Below are positions 1 to 6,325 of a DNA stretch of 7,062 nucleotides, one piece after another. A program made the position numbers and the translations under genes. How positions within the stretch are numbered: position 1 is the first letter of the stretch; each line of letters opens with the position of its first letter. This stretch comes from STF1-107 sp964457935 (GTDB lineage: Bacteria > Bacillota > Clostridia > Christensenellales > UBA1242). The stretch is taken from the NCBI GenBank assembly GCA_964457935.1, contig CAYWFC010000041.1, positions 1-7,062 of the forward strand, given 5' to 3'. The notes beneath the pieces were generated by a model. The model did no database searches and was not told the origin of the DNA. It saw only the letters and a program-made list of their open reading frames with translations.

Positions 1-299
1 ATGGCATCTAATGACGTGATATTATCAAATACACCGGTGAATTTCAATATGAAATAACCTATGTATACTATGAAACTAAAGATAATGCAATAACACGCCA
101 TTTTGAATAGTTTTTCATTATTTTTTGCACCAAAAATAAGGCTAAACAATAGCCCGACTAACACAGCATATAGCAATATATTAATCAATTTTTTGTCAAC
201 AAACAGACTAATACTACTAAATGTAAGCATGACTATCACACAAAATATGGATATAAAAAACCATACTTTCATTAGTCTATTTGTATTTCGAGCCAACAT
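1..299 (-). CDS. Partial integral membrane protein, N-terminal part; possibly a TVP38/TMEM64 (VTT-domain) protein
   Basis: Reading leftward from the ATG at 299-297, the frame stays open for 99 codons to the window edge, which is long for such AT-rich DNA. The product begins MLARNTNRLMKVWFF and shows three hydrophobic segments at about residues 12-34, 38-57 and 66-87, separated by short charged stretches (DKK; KNNEK). The last visible part (LKFTGVFDNITSLDA) resembles the segment that leads into the VTT domain of TVP38/TMEM64-type proteins, but the diagnostic core lies outside the window, so this is a guess from recall. The start is uncertain: no convincing Shine-Dalgarno precedes the ATG, and an internal ATG at codon 10 is also possible. 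The gene is divergent from the ABC operon and shares the 300-375 spacer with it. I see no good promoter of its own there. A rightward frame over the same bases (about 103-306) is judged a shadow. Confidence 0.6.
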   Translation of the reverse strand, partial: MLARNTNRLMKVWFFISIFCVIVMLTFSSISLFVDKKLINILLYAVLVGLLFSLIFGAKNNEKLFKMACYCIIFSFIVYIGYFILKFTGVFDNITSLDA

Positions 300-334
300 A
301 CTATAATATATAAAATTATGTGCAAATTTATTCT

Positions 335-352
335 TATGCTTTACAAAGCATA
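335..352. promoter_or_regulatory. Palindromic operator candidate over the -35 box
   Basis: TATGCTTT and AAAGCATA form perfect 8-base arms around an AC centre (335-342 and 345-352). The -35 hexamer TTTACA (340-345) lies within it, so a dimeric protein bound here would block RNA polymerase on the ABC promoter. It could also affect the divergent membrane gene. Size and symmetry suit a small helix-turn-helix repressor, for example the GntR/YtrA type that often controls ABC exporters. No regulator gene is visible in the window, so the binding protein is unknown. No T-tract follows, so it is not a terminator. Confidence 0.5.
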
Positions 353-368
353 TAAAGTGTGATATAAT
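340..368 (+). promoter_or_regulatory. Sigma-A promoter of the ABC exporter operon
   Basis: A -35 box TTTACA (340-345) is followed after exactly 17 bases by a perfect -10 box TATAAT (363-368), with an extended -10 TG at 360-361. The match is the best in the window. Transcription should begin about 7 bases after the -10, at A375 or A376. A376 is the first base of the ATPase start codon, so the mRNA is predicted to be leaderless or to carry one extra base. Confidence 0.75.
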
Positions 369-375
369 CCATAGA

Positions 376-1293
376 ATGGAAAAGAAATTGTATCCTGTAT
401 TGGAATTAAAAAATGTCACTAAGACATACAAACACGATGTCGTGAAGGATTTGACCTTCAATATGTTCCCTGGCGAAATATTTGGATTAGTAGGTCCAAA
501 TGGCGCAGGAAAATCCACTACTATGAAGATGATTAGTGGTCTTGTTTCGATTACATCTGGTGAGATACGTGTATGCGGTGCTGATGTGAAGACCAATTTT
601 TTGGACGCAATCAAATATATTGGTGCTGTGATAGAAGTCCCTCAAATGTACAACTATCTCTCAGGTAGGAAAAATTTGGCGTTATATGCTAGTTTTTATG
701 GTAAAAAGGCTATAGACAATGTCGAACAAGTCATAGACATGGTCGGTATGCGCGAATATGCCAATAATAAATTTGGCACCTATAGTTTGGGTATGAAACA
801 ACGCATCGGCATCGCGCAAGCACTGCTAAATGACCCGAAACTACTCATACTGGACGAGCCGACAAATGGTTTAGACCCAAATGGTATAATAGAAGTACGC
901 AATCTTCTCAAACGCCTCGCCAAAAAAACTGGTATTAGCATATTTATATCAAGTCATAATTTGTCTGAATTAGAATTAATTTGTGACAATATAGGTATCA
1001 TCAGAGACGGCAGGATGATCGAATACAGATCTATGCAAGAGATACAAGGCTCACTCTCTACTCAGCAGAAAGTATGTCTAAAAATGGACAACCCAGAGTC
1101 TGCTAAAAAACTAGTAGAGACAAAGTTTAATGTACATTGCGATACATTCCGCGACAGGATAGAATTGGCTGTCGACGACAAAAAACTCGCAGAGATTATA
1201 TCATACTTGCTGTCATCTTCTATCAAAATTTCTAGGATAGAGAAAATTAATTCTTCACTAGAAGAATGGTTCCTAAAAGTAATAAATAACTAA
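376..1293 (+). CDS. ABC transporter ATP-binding protein, BcrA-like (ABC-2 exporter type)
   Basis: This 305-residue protein is the cytoplasmic ATPase that should drive the permease encoded 24 bases downstream. The nucleotide-binding domain fills about residues 8-215: Walker A GPNGAGKST (40-48), Q-loop region with Glu87 in place of Gln (common in the BcrA group), signature YSLGMKQR (136-143), Walker B LLILDEP (156-162) with catalytic Glu161, D-loop GLD (165-167) and H-loop His194. All are intact. Residues about 216-305 form the variable C-terminal extension usual in bacitracin/lantibiotic-resistance type ATPases. The substrate cannot be told; peptide antibiotic or lipid export is typical of the family. 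The ATG at 376 is only 7 bases after the -10 box and no Shine-Dalgarno precedes it, so translation is probably leaderless. Later starts at the TTG codons 388 or 397 are possible but less attractive. Confidence 0.93.
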   Translation: MEKKLYPVLELKNVTKTYKHDVVKDLTFNMFPGEIFGLVGPNGAGKSTTMKMISGLVSITSGEIRVCGADVKTNFLDAIKYIGAVIEVPQMYNYLSGRKNLALYASFYGKKAIDNVEQVIDMVGMREYANNKFGTYSLGMKQRIGIAQALLNDPKLLILDEPTNGLDPNGIIEVRNLLKRLAKKTGISIFISSHNLSELELICDNIGIIRDGRMIEYRSMQEIQGSLSTQQKVCLKMDNPESAKKLVETKFNVHCDTFRDRIELAVDDKKLAEIISYLLSSSIKISRIEKINSSLEEWFLKVINN

Positions 1294-1306
1294 ACAGATG
1301 CAAAAT

Positions 1307-1313
1307 AAGGAGT
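1307..1313 (+). promoter_or_regulatory. Ribosome binding site of the permease gene
   Basis: AAGGAGT lies 4 bases before the ATG at 1318 and fixes that start. The strong site contrasts with the upstream ATPase gene, which has none. Confidence 0.85.
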
Positions 1314-1317
1314 AAAT

Positions 1318-2985
1318 ATGTTTTCTGTAGAAATAAAAAAGACCCTCTCTCGACCTGGAATATACGTATTGATTGTTATGCTCGCCATTGTGCTAGTATG
1401 CACATCATTTCTTTACTCTCCTACCACGAGAGATCGTGATAATGTAGTGACGAGCGGTGACGTGGCCGAGCTGAAAAATGACTATTATAACACTATTAAA
1501 TCACAATACGATGACAAACTCGCACAATGCCAATCATTGTATAGTTTTTATTCTGTACCTAACGATAGCAAAGACCACTTGATTAAATTATTGACCGATC
1601 TAGACAATGAAATCAATGAAATAGATACTTATTATAAAAACAATGTACCGATAGGCACATCAAAAAATGAAAAAATAGTACGCGCTAGTCAAAAAATATC
1701 TGACTATGTTCAAGATAAAGTGTCTAGTAGTGATTCAAAATACTACATCATTACATCAGAAAGCGATTATAAAGATTGTCTAAGTACAGTACTAAATATA
1801 GTCAGCACATTCAGTGTTACCTGCACAAATAATGCTCAATACTACAATCTTTACAATAAATATACCAAGGCTAAATATTCAGAAAAATTACGTAATTACT
1901 TCAATAATTTCATATACCCCGCCGTATCAAACGATGTGCTAGTGGAATTATTCGACAACGAAAATAATGATTTCAAATCAAAATATGAGATTACCATAGA
2001 GCGTCTGAATAGCCTAAATGCATCAATCTCAGCAGAAAATGATGCCAAAAAACTAGCCGACCTGATCAATAGATACTGCAAGACTGTAGAAGTTTTTGAG
2101 AACATTTCTTACCTGACTATCAATAAATCTATCTTCGCTGGAAAAAGTAATAAACAAATCAATAAAATGGTAGATTTCGACGATTATTCTATATATGAGA
2201 CTGACAATGACTTAACCCTTTATACTTATCTATTCGAGCACAACAAAGTCATCACTGACTACAATTTGCCTTATTCAATGACCGTTACTAGCGGATTTGA
2301 AGTCAATGCTTATGATTTTATGTTCTATGCATTAGAAATATTTGCGATACTAGTAGTTGTCTATGCATTAATGACTTCTGCTAATAGTATATCCAGTGAG
2401 GTCAATAGTGGCACTATCAAATTTCTTGCATTGAGACCTATATCTAGAGGACAAATCTACAACGGCAAAATGCATTCTAATATATTTATGTCGACACTAT
2501 TGCTAGTGTTTGGCGCAGTTTTGAGTTATGTAGTCGGCTATATTATGTTTGGTGTGAATAATACACCTATCTTGGCAGTGATCAATGGCTCTACAGCTAT
2601 TAGCCTGCACCCATTGCTGGTGATGCTGATATACGTAATATGTATGATCATAAAAATCGCTGTATTGGTGAGCATAGGTATGTTACTCTCTACCCTTCTA
2701 AAATCTAACGCCTTAGCCATTACACTGTCCTTGACACTATTCTTTGCGACACTAGTAATGAATATTTTGAGTTCTCTAGCTAAATATTTGATCTATGTGC
2801 CATTTTATAACATCAACCTATTCCCTTATCTAATGGGCAAATCATCATGCGGACAAATGTATAGCGTTTTCAGCAGTGGGCTAATAAATGGCGTAAATCT
2901 GATATATGTAGGTATAGCCGTAGTATCAATCTTCTGCATTAGTACTATTATAGGTATGTTCAATCTAAAACATAAAGAATTATAA
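1318..2985 (+). CDS. ABC-2 type permease with a large extracytoplasmic domain
   Basis: This 555-residue membrane subunit is the partner of the preceding ATPase. It has one N-terminal membrane helix (about 14-33), a long hydrophilic region (about 34-331), then five helices at about 333-355, 388-411, 432-457, 463-487 and 527-547. Between the second and third helices lies the ABC-2 coupling motif: Glu361, Gly365-Thr366, Leu370, Pro374, Arg377, Lys384. This stretch faces the cytoplasm and contacts the ATPase. By topology the approximately 300-residue insert lies outside the membrane. It is rich in Asp, Asn, Lys and Tyr, looks largely helical, and I recognise no domain in it. ABC-2 permeases with a single long loop after helix 1 are known, but this loop makes up more than half the protein. 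The substrate is unknown. The gene is co-transcribed with the ATPase and ends at a strong terminator. Confidence 0.88.
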   Translation: MFSVEIKKTLSRPGIYVLIVMLAIVLVCTSFLYSPTTRDRDNVVTSGDVAELKNDYYNTIKSQYDDKLAQCQSLYSFYSVPNDSKDHLIKLLTDLDNEINEIDTYYKNNVPIGTSKNEKIVRASQKISDYVQDKVSSSDSKYYIITSESDYKDCLSTVLNIVSTFSVTCTNNAQYYNLYNKYTKAKYSEKLRNYFNNFIYPAVSNDVLVELFDNENNDFKSKYEITIERLNSLNASISAENDAKKLADLINRYCKTVEVFENISYLTINKSIFAGKSNKQINKMVDFDDYSIYETDNDLTLYTYLFEHNKVITDYNLPYSMTVTSGFEVNAYDFMFYALEIFAILVVVYALMTSANSISSEVNSGTIKFLALRPISRGQIYNGKMHSNIFMSTLLLVFGAVLSYVVGYIMFGVNNTPILAVINGSTAISLHPLLVMLIYVICMIIKIAVLVSIGMLLSTLLKSNALAITLSLTLFFATLVMNILSSLAKYLIYVPFYNINLFPYLMGKSSCGQMYSVFSSGLINGVNLIYVGIAVVSIFCISTIIGMFNLKHKEL

Positions 2986-2986
2986 C

Positions 2987-3021
2987 AAAAAACTTTATCC
3001 GCACAGGATAAAGTTTTTTTT
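2987..3021. terminator. Bidirectional rho-independent terminator shared by the ABC operon and rnhA
   Basis: AAAAAACTTTATCC (2987-3000) and GGATAAAGTTTTTT (3006-3019) form a perfect 14-base stem with a GCACA loop, and T's run on to 3021. The A-run on one side and T-run on the other let it act on both strands. It begins 2 bases after the permease stop codon. The rnhA stop codon (3022-3020) overlaps its end, so two convergent genes are closed by one hairpin. Confidence 0.92.
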
Positions 3022-3472
3022 ACTCTGCAGGGACAAAGTTTCGACTTATCTCATTGCGAGCCAATTCATCGCACCTATTATTTAGTTCGTTATCGGCGTG
3101 CCCTTTGACCTTTATCCACTCTATTTGGTGGTATTGAGATAATCTATCTAATTCTTGCCACAGGTCAATATTTAACACCGGTTTTTTGTTACTCGTGCGG
3201 AAGTTATTGACCTTCCATTGCGTCAACCAGCCCTGTCTAAATGCATTGATAAGGTAGGCCGAATCCGAGTACAGTTTGACTATACATGGCTGATTTAACG
3301 CCTTTAGTCCCATAATAGCAGCGGTCAATTCCATTTGATTATTGGTAGTCGAAGGATTGTATCCGCTCATCTCTTTTCTATGCCCATCGTACAATAAAAT
3401 AGCACCCCAGCCACCAGGGCCGGGGTTGTATGAACATGCACCGTCTGTATATATTTCTACTATTTTATTCAT
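3020..3472 (-). CDS. rnhA: Ribonuclease HI
   Basis: This 150-residue protein cuts the RNA strand of RNA:DNA hybrids and so removes R-loops and primers; it acts in the cytoplasm with divalent metal ions. The catalytic carboxylates are all visible: Asp10 in YTDGACSYNPGPGG, Glu48 in NQMELTAA, Asp70 in LYSDSAYL and Asp135 in NRCDELAR, with the flexible-loop His125 in VKGHADNE. The basic-handle region with WLTQWK is present at about 82-87. Length and spacing match E. coli RNase HI closely. The start ATG lies one base after the rny stop codon (TAG-T-ATG). Its only upstream purine run is a weak AAAG, so translation is probably coupled to rny. The stop codon runs into the shared terminator hairpin. 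Confidence 0.97.
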   Translation of the reverse strand: MNKIVEIYTDGACSYNPGPGGWGAILLYDGHRKEMSGYNPSTTNNQMELTAAIMGLKALNQPCIVKLYSDSAYLINAFRQGWLTQWKVNNFRTSNKKPVLNIDLWQELDRLSQYHQIEWIKVKGHADNELNNRCDELARNEISRNFVPAE

Positions 3473-3473
3473 A

Positions 3474-5075
3474 CTACTTTGCTACATCAGAGAAGCGTGA
3501 CTCTCTAATAACATGCACTTTTATTTGTCCAGGGTATTCGAGTTCGTTCTCTATTTTCTTCGCGATTTCTCTCGCTAAAATGATTGCCTTTTCGTCAGAG
3601 ATTTCATTTGGTTTTACCATTACTCTAATCTCTCGACCTGCTTGGATAGCATAAGTTTTGTCTATTCCGTCGAACGAATTAGCTATGTTTTCCAAGTTTT
3701 CCAAACGCTTGATATAGTTCTCCAGTGATTCACGTCTAGCACCCGGACGAGCACTACTAATGGCGTCTGCAGCTTGTACCAATACTGCCTCTATAGTCTG
3801 AGGTTCAATATCATTGTGATGAGATGCGATACAATGTATTACTGCGTCTGTTTCCTTATATTTCTTAGCCAAGTCTACGCCGATAGATACGTGTGTACCT
3901 TCCACTTCATGGTCTACTGCCTTACCTATATCATGCAATAATCCACCGCGCGCTGCCACTTTGGCGTTCGCGCCGACTTCGGATGCTAGCATGCTAGCCA
4001 AATATGAAACTTCGAGCGAATGATTGAGCACATTTTGACCATAGCTTGTACGATACTTTAGCCTACCCAAAACTTTGACTAACTCTGGATGCATATTGTG
4101 GATATCTGCATCAAAACACGCATTTTCGCCTGCTTCTTTGACTGTTTGTTCTACATCTTTTTTGACTTTTGCGACTAATTCTTCTATTCTAGCCGGATGA
4201 ATTCTGCCATCTAAAATCAACTTTTCTAGGGCTATACGCGCGATCTCTCTACGCATAGGATCAAACCCTGACAATGTGATAGCTTCTGGTGTGTCGTCAA
4301 TGATCAAATCCACACCTGTAGCACTCTCCAATGCTCGAATGTTACGTCCTTCTCTACCTATGATGCGACCTTTCATCTCTTCATTAGGCAATGGCACTAC
4401 AGAAACAGTGACCTCGGATGTTTGTTCGGCTGCGCACTTTTGTATAGCCAAAGTGACAATGTTTCGAGCCTTCTTTTCTGCGTCTTGTCTAGCGTCATCT
4501 TCTATCTGTTTTGCTAATTTTGCTGCATCAATCTTGGCTTCTTCTGTATACGCTTGGATAATCTCAGCCTTGGCTTGTTCTTTGGTGAAATTAGCAATCT
4601 CCTCTAATTTTTTGACAGATTGTTGATGAAGGTCATCTAATTGGTTTTGTTTTTCCTTTAGCAAATCTTCTTTTTCTTTGAAAGATAGTTTTGCATTATC
4701 GAATTCTTCGATTTTTTTATCTAGAGCCAACTCTTTTTTCTCTAGGCTCTGCTCACGAAGAGATAAACGTTCTTCGTAACGTTGTGCTTGTTCTGCTCTG
4801 ACTTTACTCTCATTCTCAAAAGTACTCTTCAGCATATTGATTTCGTCAGTAGTTTGCTGAACTTGCTCTTTTTTGATACTTTTTGCTTGGGCGTATGCGT
4901 CTTCCAAGATTTTAGCGGCGTTAGTTTTTGCCTGATTGATTTGTTTTGATTGTATAATATTTTTCAAGAAGAAGCCACCGGCTCCCCCTGCTCCTATTGC
5001 AATCACTCCAATAATGATAACTAAAACTACGGAAACTGATGCTACACCCAGCAATCCCATATTGCTAATGTACAT
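3474..5075 (-). CDS. rny: Ribonuclease Y, membrane-anchored endoribonuclease
   Basis: RNase Y starts mRNA decay in Firmicutes by single-strand endonucleolytic cuts, working at the membrane with other degradosome-like partners. The 533 residues show the full domain order. There is an N-terminal membrane helix (about 10-38, ending GAGGAGGFF) and a long charged coiled coil (about 45-215). The KH domain carries the GREG loop (240-243) within GRIIGREGRNIRALE. The HD phosphohydrolase domain has His352 (NHSLEV), His381-Asp382 (LLHDIGKA), His419-His420 (ASHHND) and Asp437 (QAADAIS). The C-terminal region ends RESRFSDVAK. Length is slightly above the usual 510-520. The ATG at 5075 is supported by AAGGAAT upstream; a start at Met6 is possible but has no such site. 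The gene has its own promoter candidate in the 98-base gap after thiI and is followed after one base by rnhA. Confidence 0.97.
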   Translation of the reverse strand: MYISNMGLLGVASVSVVLVIIIGVIAIGAGGAGGFFLKNIIQSKQINQAKTNAAKILEDAYAQAKSIKKEQVQQTTDEINMLKSTFENESKVRAEQAQRYEERLSLREQSLEKKELALDKKIEEFDNAKLSFKEKEDLLKEKQNQLDDLHQQSVKKLEEIANFTKEQAKAEIIQAYTEEAKIDAAKLAKQIEDDARQDAEKKARNIVTLAIQKCAAEQTSEVTVSVVPLPNEEMKGRIIGREGRNIRALESATGVDLIIDDTPEAITLSGFDPMRREIARIALEKLILDGRIHPARIEELVAKVKKDVEQTVKEAGENACFDADIHNMHPELVKVLGRLKYRTSYGQNVLNHSLEVSYLASMLASEVGANAKVAARGGLLHDIGKAVDHEVEGTHVSIGVDLAKKYKETDAVIHCIASHHNDIEPQTIEAVLVQAADAISSARPGARRESLENYIKRLENLENIANSFDGIDKTYAIQAGREIRVMVKPNEISDEKAIILAREIAKKIENELEYPGQIKVHVIRESRFSDVAK

Positions 5076-5080
5076 AAGTT

Positions 5081-5087
5081 ATTCCTT
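5081..5087 (-). promoter_or_regulatory. Ribosome binding site of rny
   Basis: On the minus strand AAGGAAT, preceded by a run of A's, lies 5 bases before the ATG at 5075. It supports this start over the in-frame Met6. Confidence 0.75.
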
Positions 5088-5092
5088 TTTTA

Positions 5093-5125
5093 GCGCGAAT
5101 AAAAATATATTTGATATATTCGCAC
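5093..5125 (-). promoter_or_regulatory. Predicted 5'-terminal hairpin of the rny mRNA
   Basis: On the minus strand GTGCGAAT (5125-5118) can pair with ATTCGCGC (5100-5093) over 8 positions, seven Watson-Crick and one G-U. This encloses a 17-base AU-rich loop. If transcription begins about 7 bases after the -10 box, the first base is near 5125, so this hairpin would form the very 5' end of the transcript, a few bases before the Shine-Dalgarno. Such a structure can shield mRNA from 5'-end-dependent decay. The pairing is seen; the exact start and the role are inferred. Confidence 0.4.
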
Positions 5126-5137
5126 ATATCAAATATA
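5106..5137. repeat. Perfect 12-base inverted repeat in the thiI-rny spacer
   Basis: TATATTTGATAT (5106-5117) and ATATCAAATATA (5126-5137) are exact inverse copies around an 8-base spacer. The 5126-5137 arm covers the proposed rny -10 box. On the minus strand the repeat is followed by five T's (5105-5101). Two readings are possible: an operator overlapping the promoter, or a weak AT-only terminator/attenuator for transcripts coming from thiI. Each arm has only one G-C pair, so the hairpin alone would be unstable. That tempers the terminator reading. Confidence 0.6.
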
Positions 5138-5161
5138 CTATATTTTCCCAATAAATGTCAA
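5132..5161 (-). promoter_or_regulatory. Promoter candidate for rny-rnhA
   Basis: On the minus strand a perfect -35 box TTGACA (5161-5156) is followed after 18 bases by TATATT (5137-5132). The -35 begins 12 bases past the thiI stop codon. The -10 lies inside one arm of the 12-base inverted repeat. The spacing is one base over the optimum, so the -35 match carries most of the support. Confidence 0.6.
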
Positions 5162-5173
5162 CTAAACTATGTA

Positions 5174-6325
5174 CTATATTTGTATTATTTCCATATTTTC
5201 TATCGCATTTTGTATGAGCATGTCCAAATCAATCTTGCTCTCTTCTGCTTCTGCTATATCCAGCTTTGGCTTGATGACAGGCTGTTTTGGCAAGAACACA
5301 GTACAGCAATCTTCATAAGGTAAAATGGATGTCTCATATGTATCTATCTTTCGAGCGATATCGATTATTTCGTCTTTATTAAAAGCAATAAGTGGTCTAA
5401 GAATAGGCACATACGTCTTTGCATTATCTGTAGTGGTGATACTTTCTATCGTTTGTGAAGCCACTTGTCCTAAACTTTCGCCAGTGACTACTGTCTTGTA
5501 ACGATATTTTTCGCACAGACGTTCTGCCACCTTTATCATATTCCTACGTAGCAATGTGATAGCATATTCCTCTCTGCAGTTCAAATGAAAAGCCTCCTGC
5601 AATTTCGTCATAGACACCACATACATATATTTACAGCCGATATAAGGTTTGATTTGCTTGGCGAGGTTGATGACTTTTTCTTTTGCCTGAGGGCTGGTAT
5701 ATGGATAACTATCAAAATGCAAAATATCTTGTCTCAGTCCTCGTTTCGCCATCATATATCCTGCTACTGGGCTGTCTATACCGCCTGACAAAAGCAACAA
5801 TCCGTCTCTAGTCTCGCATAGTGGCATCCCGCCGGCTAAATATATCACGTCGTAATAAACAAAAGTTTTGCCATTCTCGCGGATATCTACGTAAACAGTC
5901 TTTTCTGGATGCTCGAGTTTGACTTTCGCATTAGGATTCTCATCCAAAATCACTCCACCCAGAAAGGCAGAAAATTCATTTGATTTGATAGGAAATCTCT
6001 TGTCTGCTCTATTGCAATCCACCTTGAATGTAGTATTGATTTTGATATTTTTCACAAAATTTGTGATAATATCTTGGTCTGAATCCATTTCATAAGCGAT
6101 ACTAATAGAAAAAATACCAAAAACTTTGCTCAAATCATCTAATATATTTTGAGTTAGTTTTTCATCAAAATCTCTAATAACATACCTATTTTGTATTACT
6201 TCTACTTTTAATCCATACTTTTTGAGTGCGAATTTGATATTGTCTCGCAATAACTTTATAAAATAAGGTTTATTGTTACCTTTCAAATGTATTTCACTAA
6301 ATCTAACTAAAATTACTTTGTTCAT
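5174..6325 (-). CDS. thiI: tRNA 4-thiouridine synthase ThiI, short form without rhodanese domain
   Basis: ThiI adenylates U8 of tRNA and replaces its oxygen with sulfur, giving s4U, a near-UV sensor; in some bacteria it also serves thiamine thiazole synthesis. The 383 residues show an N-terminal ferredoxin-like part (1-60, starting MNKVILVRFSEIHLKG), a THUMP tRNA-binding domain (about 60-165) and an ATP-pyrophosphatase domain with the PP-loop SGGIDS (180-185). VTGESLGQVASQT (280-292) and EDCCTVF (338-344) follow; Cys341 aligns with the catalytic Cys344 of E. coli ThiI. The protein ends soon after, so the C-terminal rhodanese domain of the E. coli enzyme is absent, as is usual in Firmicutes. 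Sulfur is then thought to come directly from a dedicated desulfurase. That fits the desulfurase gene just upstream, whose TGA overlaps this ATG in an ATGA, pointing to coupled translation. Start choice is supported by AAAGG upstream. Confidence 0.96.
   Translation of the reverse strand: MNKVILVRFSEIHLKGNNKPYFIKLLRDNIKFALKKYGLKVEVIQNRYVIRDFDEKLTQNILDDLSKVFGIFSISIAYEMDSDQDIITNFVKNIKINTTFKVDCNRADKRFPIKSNEFSAFLGGVILDENPNAKVKLEHPEKTVYVDIRENGKTFVYYDVIYLAGGMPLCETRDGLLLLSGGIDSPVAGYMMAKRGLRQDILHFDSYPYTSPQAKEKVINLAKQIKPYIGCKYMYVVSMTKLQEAFHLNCREEYAITLLRRNMIKVAERLCEKYRYKTVVTGESLGQVASQTIESITTTDNAKTYVPILRPLIAFNKDEIIDIARKIDTYETSILPYEDCCTVFLPKQPVIKPKLDIAEAEESKIDLDMLIQNAIENMEIIQI

Noticed and set aside
103..306. 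Rightward open frame of 67 codons
   Set aside because: It has no Shine-Dalgarno and low-complexity composition. The opposite strand has a longer frame with clear membrane-helix pattern that continues past the window edge.
300..360. Leftward promoter for the edge membrane gene
   Set aside because: TTTGCA- and TATATT-like hexamers occur on the minus strand but none at 16-18 base spacing; the region is too AT-rich to call one.
1896..2105. Leftward open frame inside the permease gene
   Set aside because: It lies wholly antisense to a well-supported gene, resembles no known family, and has no ribosome site; the same holds for the leftward frame at 2538-2720.
4276..4626. Rightward open frame of 116 codons opposite rny
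   Set aside because: It is a mirror of the KH and coiled-coil coding region, whose Glu/Lys-rich codons seldom give stops on the other strand. It has no promoter or ribosome site. The frames at 3430-3654, 4936-5154, 5111-5323 and 5585-5788 are shadows too.
5060..5075. Met6 as the rny start
   Set aside because: The AAGGAAT site is correctly spaced only for the ATG at 5075-5073.
3020..5075. Frameshift or broken gene in rny/rnhA because of the 1-base gap
   Set aside because: Both proteins are full length with intact catalytic motifs and natural ends.
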